Source of the DNA: Gammaproteobacteria bacterium
GTDB taxonomy: Bacteria > Pseudomonadota > Gammaproteobacteria > UBA5335 > SLRW01
Assembly: GCA_007134115.1 (NCBI GenBank)
Contig: SLLK01000269.1
Coordinates: 1 to 5,757 of the forward strand
Length of the DNA: 5,757 nt
Reading direction: 5' to 3'
Positions 1 to 5,757 of the stretch are shown piece after piece. Made by a program: the position numbers and the translations under genes. The first letter of the stretch is position 1, and each line of letters starts with the position of its first letter. The notes under the pieces were generated by a model that did no database searches, was not told the origin of the DNA, and was given only the letters and a program-made list of their open reading frames with translations.

Positions 1-254
1 GGCTTTTTCTGATGGCGCCGGCGCTCTATATGCCGGAAATCAATGGCGACGCGGAGCCGCCCGTCGCGGCCCACCGCATCGAGATCGTACACGGCTGGGA
101 TGACGACATCGTGCCGGTAGAGCAAAGCCTGCGCTTTGCCCGCCAACACCGCGCCATGTTGCATGTGGCGGACGCCGGCCACACCCTCAACGAAATCCTC
201 GGCGACGTGGAAAGCCTCTTCGAGGCATTCCTGCGACGCGTACTCGCCGCATAG
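1..254 (+). CDS. alpha/beta hydrolase, C-terminal fragment (5' end outside window)
   Basis: The frame is open from base 3 to a TAG at 252-254, so this is the last ~83 codons of a gene that starts upstream. An ATG at 12 is unlikely to be the true start: no ribosome binding site precedes it, and the residues around it (LFLMAPALY) look like a buried beta strand of the hydrolase core. Two motifs support the family. HGWDDDIVP (about 96-122) matches the HGxxDxxVP loop that carries the acid of the catalytic triad, probably the middle Asp at 102-104. DAGHTL carries the probable catalytic His at 180-182. The nucleophile elbow (GxSxG) would lie outside the window, so activity cannot be confirmed. The spacing of these motifs resembles small serine hydrolases of the dienelactone-hydrolase or RBBP9/YdeN-like type; the substrate is unknown. 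It converges on the next gene, with 9 bp between the two stop codons. Confidence 0.8.
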   Translation, partial: LFLMAPALYMPEINGDAEPPVAAHRIEIVHGWDDDIVPVEQSLRFARQHRAMLHVADAGHTLNEILGDVESLFEAFLRRVLAA

Positions 255-263
255 CCGGCAGCC

Positions 264-632
264 TCACGCCTTCTCGAACACCCCCTTGAGGGCCGCCGCA
301 TCGCCGGCCCTGGCCTTCGCCGCTTTAACCTGCTCGCTGTCACCGGGGTCCTTGGCCAGCAGGCCGCTTTCGCACATTTCGCCGTACCAGGTGAGAAACG
401 CCTGCTCCTTGCCGAAAAAGCCGACGTTGACCTCGCCGTCGTCGCTAAAGGTATCGATGCCCCAGGCATCCTCGGCATTCCAGCGCGGCTCAAAGCCGTT
501 AAGCTGCATGGCGCCGTCACTTTCCTTGTGCAACAAGGCGCCGTGATAACGGCCCGGCGCATAGCCGGCGCTCATGAAATTATCGTAGACGTTGCGAACC
601 TGCTCGGTAATGGAATCCGGTGCATGAATCAT
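264..632 (-). CDS. conserved-looking hypothetical protein, 122 aa
   Basis: I do not recognise this family. The ATG at 632 is chosen over in-frame upstream ATGs (661-663 and 681-683) because GGGGAGG (642-648 on the plus strand as cctcccc) lies 9 nt before it. The product, beginning MIHAPDSITEQV, is soluble and acidic, with no signal peptide or membrane segment. It has three parts: an N-terminal helix-like stretch; a centre rich in Trp, Phe, Gly and acidic residues (FEPRWNAEDAWGIDTF, then VNVGFFGKEQAFLTWYGEMC); and an Ala/Lys-rich C-terminal helix (about residues 95-122). Nothing looks like a catalytic motif. The strong ribosome binding site, normal codon use and coherent protein composition make it a real gene. 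It lies downstream of the exporter operon on the same strand, but a 156 bp gap with a possible promoter suggests its own transcript. Confidence 0.78.
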   Translation of the reverse strand: MIHAPDSITEQVRNVYDNFMSAGYAPGRYHGALLHKESDGAMQLNGFEPRWNAEDAWGIDTFSDDGEVNVGFFGKEQAFLTWYGEMCESGLLAKDPGDSEQVKAAKARAGDAAALKGVFEKA

Positions 633-689
633 GATCCTGAACCTCCCCGTATCCTCAATCATGGATATCAGGCGGAAAAGCACCTGCGT

Positions 690-709
690 GTTATATGCGC
701 TTTCAGCGC
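690..709 (-). promoter_or_regulatory. possible -10 box plus perfect dyad upstream of the hypothetical gene
   Basis: On the minus strand TATAAC (690-695) matches five of six bases of a sigma-70 -10 box and would give a leader of about 50 nt to the ATG at 632. Directly upstream, in what would be the spacer, lies a perfect inverted repeat of GCGCT and AGCGC with a 3-nt centre (697-709). I see no good -35 box at 16-18 nt, so a promoter here would be weak or activator-dependent. The dyad could be an operator half-site pair or chance. The rest of the 633-788 gap shows nothing clear, and I found no convincing terminator for the exporter operon in it. Confidence 0.25.
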
Positions 710-788
710 TTACCGTGATTCGTTGTCACGACTCAATCGTATAGCAGTGGAACAGAAAAATCAGCAGGCAACGCGCACTTTCGCAAGC

Positions 789-1562
789 TCAGGTACGGAT
801 ACCCGTGCCCCGGTTGATGAGGACCAGCGCGAAAGAGAACAGCACGATGATGAAGAATATAATCAACGCATAAGCCACTGTTATGGACACGTCGGAGATG
901 CCCAGAAAGCCGTAACGAAAAGCATTGACCATATACAGGATGGGGTTGGCCAGCGAGACGGTCTGCCAGAACTCAGGCAGCATGGAGATGGAGTAGAACA
1001 CCCCGCCCAGGTAAGTCAGGGGCGTGAGGATAAAAGTCGGCACAATGGAAATATCGTCGAACTTGCGCGCATAGATCGCATTGATCAATCCACCCAGTGA
1101 AAACAGGATGGAAGTCAGGACCACCACCGAGATGAGCACGGCCGGATTGTGCACCCGGAAACTGACGAAGAATCCGGCCACGATGGTCACCACCACGCCG
1201 ACCAGCAGACCGCGCCCTACCCCGCCGGCCACATAGCCGAGGATGATCACCCAGTTGGGTACCGGGGCCACCAGGATCTCCTCTATATGGCGCTGGAACT
1301 TGGCGCCGAAGAAGGAAGACACCACATTGGAATACGCGTTGGTAATCACTGCCATCATGATGATGCCCGGGGCAATGTAGTCCATGAACGGCACCCCGTC
1401 CATTTCGCCGATGCGACGACCGATCAGCGCGCCGAAGATCAGGAAATACAGGCTCATGGTGATCGCCGGCGGCACCAGGGTCTGCACCCAGATACGCGTA
1501 TAGCGCTGGGTCTCACGAATCACGATGGTTTCAAAGGGCACGTAATAGCGCAGCGGGTTCAT
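789..1562 (-). CDS. yadH: ABC-2 type transporter permease, YadH-like
   Basis: This is the membrane subunit of an ABC exporter, 257 aa, the same size as E. coli YadH (about 256 aa), which I recall as very similar along the whole length. About six hydrophobic segments can be seen (residues ~26-46, 61-84, 106-132, 140-164, 174-194 and 228-249). Family landmarks in order are RIWVQTLVPP before and into the first segment, KFQRHIEEILVAP (88-100, the cytoplasmic stretch typical of ABC-2 permeases that contacts the ATPase), FDDISIVPTF (168-177), YLGGVFYSISMLP (184-196) and NPILYMVNAFRYGFLG (206-221). It starts one base inside the stop codon of the upstream ATPase gene and so is almost certainly translationally coupled to it. 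It should sit in the inner membrane and pair with that ATPase. The substrate of YadGH-type exporters is not established, so export as such is the safe claim. Confidence 0.93.
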   Translation of the reverse strand: MNPLRYYVPFETIVIRETQRYTRIWVQTLVPPAITMSLYFLIFGALIGRRIGEMDGVPFMDYIAPGIIMMAVITNAYSNVVSSFFGAKFQRHIEEILVAPVPNWVIILGYVAGGVGRGLLVGVVVTIVAGFFVSFRVHNPAVLISVVVLTSILFSLGGLINAIYARKFDDISIVPTFILTPLTYLGGVFYSISMLPEFWQTVSLANPILYMVNAFRYGFLGISDVSITVAYALIIFFIIVLFSFALVLINRGTGIRT

Positions 1563-2545
1563 CAGCGGTGCCCTCCGGCGGCCGCCACCGGCGCCTTGCC
1601 CGGCGCAGTGTTGCCGTGCCCCGCCATGGCATTGTCGCCGGTGTTGACCAGGCGCAGGAAAAGCTGCTCAAGGCGATTGTTGCGGTTTCGCATTGAAACC
1701 ACCGACACCTTACGCGCGGACAGCGCGGCAAACAGCTCATTGAGGCTCTGCCCCCGATGCAGTTCCACCTCCAGCGTGTGATCATCAAGCAACCGCGGGG
1801 CGTGGCCCGGCAGGTCCGGCGCCTCTTCCAGCGATTCGCCCAGCGTCAGCACCACCACTTCCATGTCCATGCGCCGCAACAACTGGCGCATGCTGCTGTG
1901 CTCGATAATGCGCCCGTCATCGATAATCGCAATGTTGCGGCACAGGTGCTCGGCTTCTTCCAGGTAATGAGTGGTGAGAATAATGGTGGTGCCGGCGGCG
2001 TTGATCTCCTGCAAATAGGCCCACATGGAACGCCGGATCTCTATATCCACACCGGCGGTGGGCTCATCAAGAATCAGCAGCCGTGGCTCATGTACCAGCG
2101 CCCGGGCAATCATCAGGCGTCGCTTCATGCCGCCGGAAAGATTGCGCGTAATATCGTCGCGCCGGTCCCACAACCCCAACTCGCGCAGACATATTTCCGC
2201 CCGCTCGCGCGCCCGTTGACGCCCCAGCCCGTAGTAGCCGGCCTGGTTCACCAACACCTGGAAGAGCTTCTCGAACCCGTTGAGATTGACCTCCTGGGGC
2301 ACCACCCCCAGATACGACTTGGCGGTATCCAGTTCGCGTTCCATGTCGTGACCGAAAACCTCGATCTTGCCCGCCGTCTTGTTCACCAGCGAGCAAAGAA
2401 TACCGATGGTGGTCGACTTGCCGGCGCCATTGGGTCCCAGCAGGGCAAAAAAATCGCCCTGCTTCACATCGAGATCGATACCGTGCAAGGCAGTGAACCC
2501 GTTGGCGTAGGTTTTGGTCAGGCCGCGGATACTCAAGGCATTCAT
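1562..2545 (-). CDS. yadG: ABC transporter ATP-binding protein, YadG-like
   Basis: This is the cytoplasmic ATPase of the exporter, 327 aa from the chosen ATG. All nucleotide-binding motifs are intact: Walker A GPNGAGKST (37-45), Q-loop Gln84 (VVPQE), signature LSGGM (136-140), Walker B LLILDEPT (156-163, catalytic Glu161), D-loop GVD (165-167) and H-loop His193 (LTTHYLEEAE). Its sequence follows E. coli YadG closely (QAGYYG, VDIEIRRSMW, LCRNIAII). The C-terminal part (about 230-300) is the accessory region typical of this group. The last ~27 residues form an Ala/Gly-rich tail beyond the usual YadG end. The ATG at 2545 is chosen because the family begins just before the first beta strand (ALSIRGLTKTY). 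The frame stays open to 2860, but that would run through a terminator and into the synthetase gene. The ribosome binding site is poor: a GGAG lies 14 nt away. It is cotranscribed with yadH. Confidence 0.93.
   Translation of the reverse strand: MNALSIRGLTKTYANGFTALHGIDLDVKQGDFFALLGPNGAGKSTTIGILCSLVNKTAGKIEVFGHDMERELDTAKSYLGVVPQEVNLNGFEKLFQVLVNQAGYYGLGRQRARERAEICLRELGLWDRRDDITRNLSGGMKRRLMIARALVHEPRLLILDEPTAGVDIEIRRSMWAYLQEINAAGTTIILTTHYLEEAEHLCRNIAIIDDGRIIEHSSMRQLLRRMDMEVVVLTLGESLEEAPDLPGHAPRLLDDHTLEVELHRGQSLNELFAALSARKVSVVSMRNRNNRLEQLFLRLVNTGDNAMAGHGNTAPGKAPVAAAGGHR
1571..1576 (-). promoter_or_regulatory. ribosome binding site of yadH inside the end of yadG
   Basis: GGAGGG on the minus strand lies 8 nt before the yadH ATG (1560-1562), within the last codons of yadG. 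The ATPase stop and permease start share one base (TGATG). The permease therefore has its own strong binding site as well as the chance of reinitiation, which suits production of both subunits in a fixed ratio. Confidence 0.7.
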
Positions 2546-2560
2546 GGGCGAGGGGCATAC

Positions 2561-2593
2561 TCCGATCGGACGCATGGGTGACCGCACATGATA
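2561..2593 (-). promoter_or_regulatory. possible yadGH promoter and leader palindrome
   Basis: The 78 bp between the synthetase terminator and the yadG start must hold the exporter promoter if the terminator works. On the minus strand TATCAT (2588-2593) matches five of six -10 bases and would start transcription about 35-40 nt before the ATG; no convincing -35 box accompanies it. In the leader between them lies TCCGATCGGA (2561-2570), a perfect 10-bp palindrome that also contains the only GGAG that could serve yadG. It may be an operator or chance. Confidence 0.28.
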
Positions 2594-2623
2594 ACGCATT
2601 AGCCGCCGGTTTCCGTGGCCCGG

Positions 2624-2650
2624 AACGAAAAAGGGGCCCGCAGGCCCCTT
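2624..2650 (-). terminator. intrinsic terminator of the acyl-CoA synthetase transcript
   Basis: A perfect 8-bp stem, AAGGGGCC paired with GGCCCCTT (2631-2638 with 2643-2650), encloses a 4-nt loop. In the minus-strand reading the stem is followed by a run of T (complement of 2628-2632). It lies about 20 bp after the synthetase stop, exactly where an intrinsic terminator is expected. It separates the lipid-metabolism gene from yadGH, so the exporter probably needs its own promoter. Confidence 0.85.
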
Positions 2651-2669
2651 GCTGAAGAATACCGCCAGC

Positions 2670-4454
2670 TCAGGCGGACTTCTGCCGCTGTTCTTCGACC
2701 AGCTCCCGTATGCGCGGGTAGACCAGCTTGCCGTTATCCTTGCGCGGCACTTCGTCGACGACGAAGAGTTCCTTGGGCTTTTTGTAATTCGCCAGTTTCT
2801 CCGCACAATGCGCCAGCACCCGCTCAATGTCGATTTTCTCACCTTCATGCGGCGCCACAATGCCGGTGATGGCCTGCCCCCAGCGCTTGTCGTCCACGCC
2901 CACCACGGCGCAGTCGAACACCTCGGGCACGTCCTTGATCACGCTCTCGACCTCTTCCGGGTAGACCTTCTCACCGCCCGTATTGATACAGCCGGAGCCG
3001 CGGCCCAGCAGTTTGATGCTGCCGTCGTCGTTGACCTGGGCCATATCGCCGATCATCGCGTAACGCCGGCCACGGATGGTGCGGAAGGTCTTGCGGGTCT
3101 TTTCTTCGTCCCCCCAGTAACCGCGCGGAATCAACCCGGCCACGGCGAGCTGGCCCACCGCACTGTCCCCGGGCTGCACTTCCTCGTCGTTGTCATCGAA
3201 CACTTTCATATGCTCGGCAAGACGGAATTTCATCGGCGGCACTTCACCATCCGAACTGAGCACCGGCTCGGAGCGCCCCAGCCCTTCGGAGGCACCATAG
3301 GAATCGAGCAAAATGGCCTGCGGAATATGCTGCAACAACGCCTGCTTGGTGCGCGGACTGAACGCCACCCCCGAGGAATTGAACAGCACCAGCGACGACG
3401 TGTCGTAGTCGCCGCGCTCGAGCTCGTCAAGCAGCGGCATGGCGAAGGCATCGCCTACAATGATGATGGACCGCACGCTCTCACGCTCCACCGTGCGCCA
3501 CAGCTCGGCAGGGTCAAACTGCTTGCCCTCCAGGAAAATCATGCAATCGCCCGATGCCAGTACGTTGATGGCACTCAGGAAGCCCGTGCCATGCATCAGG
3601 GGACACGCGATCAGGGTATGGTTGGGCAGCTTGCGCAGCCCCTTGGCACGCTCGGCGGCCTTTTCCAGCGGCCCGGCATAACGCTCCTGCATCATCTGTT
3701 CGATGCGATCGCCGAGGCGTTTCTGCACGCGTGGACGCGAAATCAGCCAGCGGAACAGGCCCGACTGCAAAAAGCTCAACAGCAGGCTTTTCTTGCCGCT
3801 GCGCGGGGCAAACAGCTCCGGCGGCGCACTGGACAGCTTGGGCAGCAATGAGCGAATCATGGGCGCCAGCAGCAGATGCAGGTTGTCGTAAATCTCCGGC
3901 CCCCACATCACGCCCTTGGGAAACCCGGTCGTGCCCCCGGTGTAAAGCAGAAACAGCACGTCGTCATTATTCGGCGGCGTCCACGGAAGATCCGGGTCGG
4001 CCTTGCTCGCCTTGAGGGCATCCTCGTAGCTCGTATCACCCTTGCCGGCCTTGCCGATGACGATGACCTGGCGCAGATTCTTGCAGTCCTTGCGGATGGG
4101 CTTGAGCACATCCAGGAAATCCTCATGGATCACCAGCGCACTCGCCCCCGAATCATTGATGATATGGCGCAGCTCTTCGGGCTGATACTTGTAATTGACG
4201 TTGAGCGGCACGCAGGCCAGCTTCATTGCCGCCAGGTACGACTCTATGTACTCGCTGCTGTTGCGCTCCATGACCGCCACGCGGTCGCCACGCTCGATGC
4301 CGTTGGCCAGCAGCGTGTTGGCCAGCGCGTTGGAACGCTCATCCACTTCCTTGTAGGTATAACGACGATCACCCTGAATGGTGCATGGATGATCCGGGAT
4401 AGCACGTACCACCGCCTGAAACTTCGGTGCGGTATGTAAATGATTCTCGGCCAC
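2670..4454 (-). CDS. acyl-CoA synthetase (FadD-type AMP-forming ligase)
   Basis: This cytoplasmic or membrane-associated enzyme should activate a carboxylic acid with ATP and CoA to an acyl-CoA through an acyl-adenylate. The product is 594 aa. Motifs in order are the P-loop YTGGTTGFPKG (171-181), PLMHGTG (285-291, acyl-pocket region), YGASE (386-390, the YGxTE motif with Ser for Thr), GYWGD (445-449), ribose-binding Asp470 in MIGD, hinge GRGSGCINTGGEKVYPEEVE (484-503) and catalytic Lys576 in RKDNGK. The GRGSxCINTGGEK form resembles the FadD19/FadD17-like branch (about 545-550 aa), whose members include steroid side-chain ligases; the substrate here cannot be read. The extra length lies mostly between the P-loop and PLMHG. 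Translation starts at GTG, fixed by a perfect AGGAGGT upstream and by the lack of any nearby Met. It follows the dehydrogenase on the same strand after 149 bp and ends in a strong terminator. Confidence 0.93.
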   Translation of the reverse strand: MAENHLHTAPKFQAVVRAIPDHPCTIQGDRRYTYKEVDERSNALANTLLANGIERGDRVAVMERNSSEYIESYLAAMKLACVPLNVNYKYQPEELRHIINDSGASALVIHEDFLDVLKPIRKDCKNLRQVIVIGKAGKGDTSYEDALKASKADPDLPWTPPNNDDVLFLLYTGGTTGFPKGVMWGPEIYDNLHLLLAPMIRSLLPKLSSAPPELFAPRSGKKSLLLSFLQSGLFRWLISRPRVQKRLGDRIEQMMQERYAGPLEKAAERAKGLRKLPNHTLIACPLMHGTGFLSAINVLASGDCMIFLEGKQFDPAELWRTVERESVRSIIIVGDAFAMPLLDELERGDYDTSSLVLFNSSGVAFSPRTKQALLQHIPQAILLDSYGASEGLGRSEPVLSSDGEVPPMKFRLAEHMKVFDDNDEEVQPGDSAVGQLAVAGLIPRGYWGDEEKTRKTFRTIRGRRYAMIGDMAQVNDDGSIKLLGRGSGCINTGGEKVYPEEVESVIKDVPEVFDCAVVGVDDKRWGQAITGIVAPHEGEKIDIERVLAHCAEKLANYKKPKELFVVDEVPRKDNGKLVYPRIRELVEEQRQKSA

Positions 4455-4459
4455 AATCT

Positions 4460-4466
4460 ACCTCCT
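4460..4466 (-). promoter_or_regulatory. ribosome binding site that fixes the GTG start of the synthetase
   Basis: AGGAGGT on the minus strand, a perfect Shine-Dalgarno core, ends 5 nt before the GTG at 4452-4454. It decides the start: no ATG or TTG in the frame nearby is so well placed, and the protein from this GTG begins as the family does. Confidence 0.85.
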
Positions 4467-4478
4467 CGCACAAATGCA

Positions 4479-4509
4479 ATTATACCTGGCGGCCGGTTCA
4501 CCCTGACAC
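4479..4509 (-). promoter_or_regulatory. sigma-70 type promoter for the acyl-CoA synthetase
   Basis: On the minus strand a perfect TATAAT (4479-4484) lies 24 nt before the GTG start. The best -35 candidate is GTGTCA (4504-4509, four of six matches) at a spacing of 19 nt, which is long. The predicted leader is only about 18 nt and consists mostly of the ribosome binding site. No clear FadR- or PsrA-like operator is seen beside it. Confidence 0.55.
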
Positions 4510-4547
4510 GGCACCGGCTCAATTTAATTATCACTGGAGCAGTTACT

Positions 4548-4589
4548 CTAATCCGGTTGGCGGGTAAAACGCCAGCCCGCCCAAATTAG
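4548..4589 (-). terminator. imperfect hairpin after the acyl-CoA dehydrogenase, possible terminator
   Basis: In the minus-strand reading CTAAT then TTGGGCGGG pairs with CCCGCCAA and then ATTAG, with one bulged G on one side and a CCGG bulge on the other; the loop is 11 nt. It begins about 15 bp after the dehydrogenase stop, a natural place for a terminator. No T run follows, so it may only stabilise the 3' end or terminate partially, leaving some readthrough into the synthetase. Confidence 0.35.
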
Positions 4590-4603
4590 AACGCTCCCGC
4601 TTT

Positions 4604-5749
4604 CTACAGCCCCAGCTGGCGGGCCGCCAGATCCTTCATGATCTCGCGCGAGCCGCCGCCGATACTCATCACCTTGGTCTCGCGGTAGATGCGCTCCACC
4701 TTCTCACCGCGCATATAGCCGGCGCCGCCGAGCACCTGCATGGCCTCGTTGGCGCAGTACTCCATCGCCCCGGTGGCCAGGTTCTTGAGCATACTCAGCT
4801 CGGCCACCGGCGTTTCGCCGGCGTGCACCCGCTGGCCCAGCACGTGCAGCCAGGCCCGCGCGCTGCTCACCTGCATCTGCATATCAACCAGCTTGTGCCG
4901 GATCACCTGCCGCTGGATCAGCGGTTTGCCGAAGGTGTGGCGCTCCCGTGCCCACGCGGTAGCCTCATCAATGCAGACCTGGGCGAACCCGATGGCCTGC
5001 GAGGCCATCCCCAGCCGTTCGCTGTTGAAATTGAGCATGATGCCCATGAAGCCGGCGTTTTCCTCGCCCAGCAGGTTCGCCGCCGGCACGCGGCAGTTGT
5101 CGAAATACAGTGTCGCCGTATCCGAACACCACCAGCCCATTTTCTTCAGCGGCGTACGCGTAAAGCCCGGACGGTCGCGCTCGATCACCAGCAGCGATAT
5201 GCCGCCCATACCCTCACCACCCGTGCGCACCGCGACGGTGTAGTAATCAGCTCGCATACCGGAAGTAATGAATATCTTGGAACCGTTGACGATGTAATCA
5301 TCGCCGTCGCGGCGCGCGGTGGTCTTGAGGTTGGCGACATCAGAGCCACCCGAGGGCTCGGTAATCGCCAGTGCGCTGATCTTTTCGCCAGCCAGTATGC
5401 CGGGCAGAAAGCGCTGCTTCTGTTCTTCGGTGCCCAGATTCACGATCGGCGGCGCGCCGATGCCCAGGCTGAACAGGCCGGCGATCAACCCGCCCGAACC
5501 TGCCCGCGTCATTTCTTCCATCATCACCATGTTGTAGAAAGGATCGGGCACAGGGATGCCGCCATATGGCTCCGGGAATCCCAGGCCCAGCAGTCCCGCG
5601 GACGCCGCGCGGGTATACAGGTCGCGCGGAATCTCTCCCGCCTCGTCCCACTCGCTTATATGCGGTTCTATCTCTTTTTGTACGAAGCGTCGCACGTTGT
5701 CGCGAAACGCCTCATGTTCCTCGCCGGTAAACGGATTGGCAGTGTGCAT
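4604..5749 (-). CDS. acyl-CoA dehydrogenase (FAD-dependent, LCAD/IVD-like active site)
   Basis: This flavoenzyme should oxidise an acyl-CoA to the trans-2-enoyl-CoA, passing electrons to an electron-transfer flavoprotein. The product is 381 aa, a normal full length. It shows all three family domains: an N-terminal helical part (FRDNVRRFVQKEI, 15-27; PEPYGG, 59-64); the flavin-binding beta domain with AITEPSGGSD (128-137) and KIFITSG (158-164); and the C-terminal helical domain with RHTFGKPL (270-277), QVLGGAGY (338-345) and RIYRE (353-357). The C-terminal loop reads IGGGSREI (363-370), so Gly365 replaces the catalytic Glu of medium- and short-chain enzymes. The base is probably Glu244 in NSERLGMA, as in isovaleryl-CoA and long-chain enzymes. 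The ATG at 5749 fits the usual start, but its ribosome binding site lies beyond the window. It precedes the synthetase on the same strand and may feed the same beta-oxidation-type route. The acyl substrate is unknown. Confidence 0.94.
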   Translation of the reverse strand: MHTANPFTGEEHEAFRDNVRRFVQKEIEPHISEWDEAGEIPRDLYTRAASAGLLGLGFPEPYGGIPVPDPFYNMVMMEEMTRAGSGGLIAGLFSLGIGAPPIVNLGTEEQKQRFLPGILAGEKISALAITEPSGGSDVANLKTTARRDGDDYIVNGSKIFITSGMRADYYTVAVRTGGEGMGGISLLVIERDRPGFTRTPLKKMGWWCSDTATLYFDNCRVPAANLLGEENAGFMGIMLNFNSERLGMASQAIGFAQVCIDEATAWARERHTFGKPLIQRQVIRHKLVDMQMQVSSARAWLHVLGQRVHAGETPVAELSMLKNLATGAMEYCANEAMQVLGGAGYMRGEKVERIYRETKVMSIGGGSREIMKDLAARQLGL

Positions 5750-5757
5750 GGGGTCAC

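Noticed and set aside
289..311. Inverted repeat AGGGCCG / CGGCCCT downstream of the hydrolase, a possible terminator
   Set aside because: It lies in the coding end of the convergent gene, in Ala/Gly codons where GC-rich stems arise easily, and no T run follows on the plus strand.
251..570. Repeated ATAGCCGGC words (251-259 and 561-569; a related word near 4715)
   Set aside because: They are short, irregularly spaced and fall mostly in coding sequence for Gly/Ala/Tyr. They fit codon bias better than a repeat family.
2088..2558. Out-of-frame ATG 13 nt before the yadG start, opening a 156-codon frame on the same strand
   Set aside because: The product has no ABC motifs, and the only GGAG is 1 nt from this ATG, too close to work.
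1757..2581. A 274-codon open frame on the plus strand, antisense to yadG
   Set aside because: It lies wholly opposite a motif-complete ABC ATPase gene, and its His/Gln-rich product has no recognisable domain. It is a shadow frame.
2546..2860. Extension of the yadG frame upstream of 2545
   Set aside because: The extra ~105 residues are Arg/Ser-rich, overlap the 3' end of the synthetase, cross its terminator and have no counterpart in the family.
789..2860. Idea that the exporter and the lipid genes form one operon exporting an acyl product
   Set aside because: A strong intrinsic terminator between them (2624-2650) and a separate candidate promoter argue against one transcript. Nothing in the sequence indicates the exporter's substrate.
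2649..3851. A 400-codon open frame on the plus strand, antisense to the acyl-CoA synthetase
   Set aside because: It mirrors the codon pattern of a clear ligase gene in GC-rich DNA. Its product is His/Gln/Arg-rich with no family motif, and no ribosome binding site stands out.

Overview
This 5.8 kb window comes from a high-GC bacterial chromosome, most likely a gammaproteobacterium. The best support is an ABC exporter pair that closely resembles E. coli YadG/YadH along its whole length. GC-rich third codon positions and ordinary AGGAGG-type ribosome binding sites fit this. I cannot name a genus from sequence alone. There is no tRNA, rRNA, mobile element, CRISPR array or phage gene here. It looks like ordinary chromosomal metabolic and transport territory.

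Layout: almost everything is on the minus strand and is best read from the right end leftwards. First (5749-4604) comes an acyl-CoA dehydrogenase. After a 149 bp gap holding an imperfect hairpin and a consensus -10 box comes a FadD-type acyl-CoA synthetase (4454-2670), starting at GTG and ending in a clear intrinsic terminator (2624-2650). Then comes the yadG-like ATPase (2545-1562), coupled by a 1-nt stop/start overlap to the yadH-like permease (1562-789). A gap of about 156 bp with a possible promoter and a short dyad follows, and then a 122-aa protein of unknown function (632-264). At the left edge, on the plus strand and convergent with it, is the 3' end of an alpha/beta hydrolase gene (1-254).

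How the genes may work together: the synthetase would activate a carboxylic acid to its CoA thioester and the dehydrogenase would introduce the alpha,beta double bond. Together they are the first two steps of a beta-oxidation-type pathway. The substrate is not visible; the dehydrogenase has its probable catalytic base in the position used by isovaleryl-CoA and long-chain enzymes, not the medium-chain position. The YadGH-type exporter is separated from the lipid genes by a terminator and is probably transcribed on its own.

I found no convincing undescribed multi-gene system. The points most worth a second look are the relocated catalytic Glu of the dehydrogenase, a long basic and partly hydrophobic insertion in the synthetase, the unrecognised 122-aa protein, and two small perfect dyads in promoter-leader regions.
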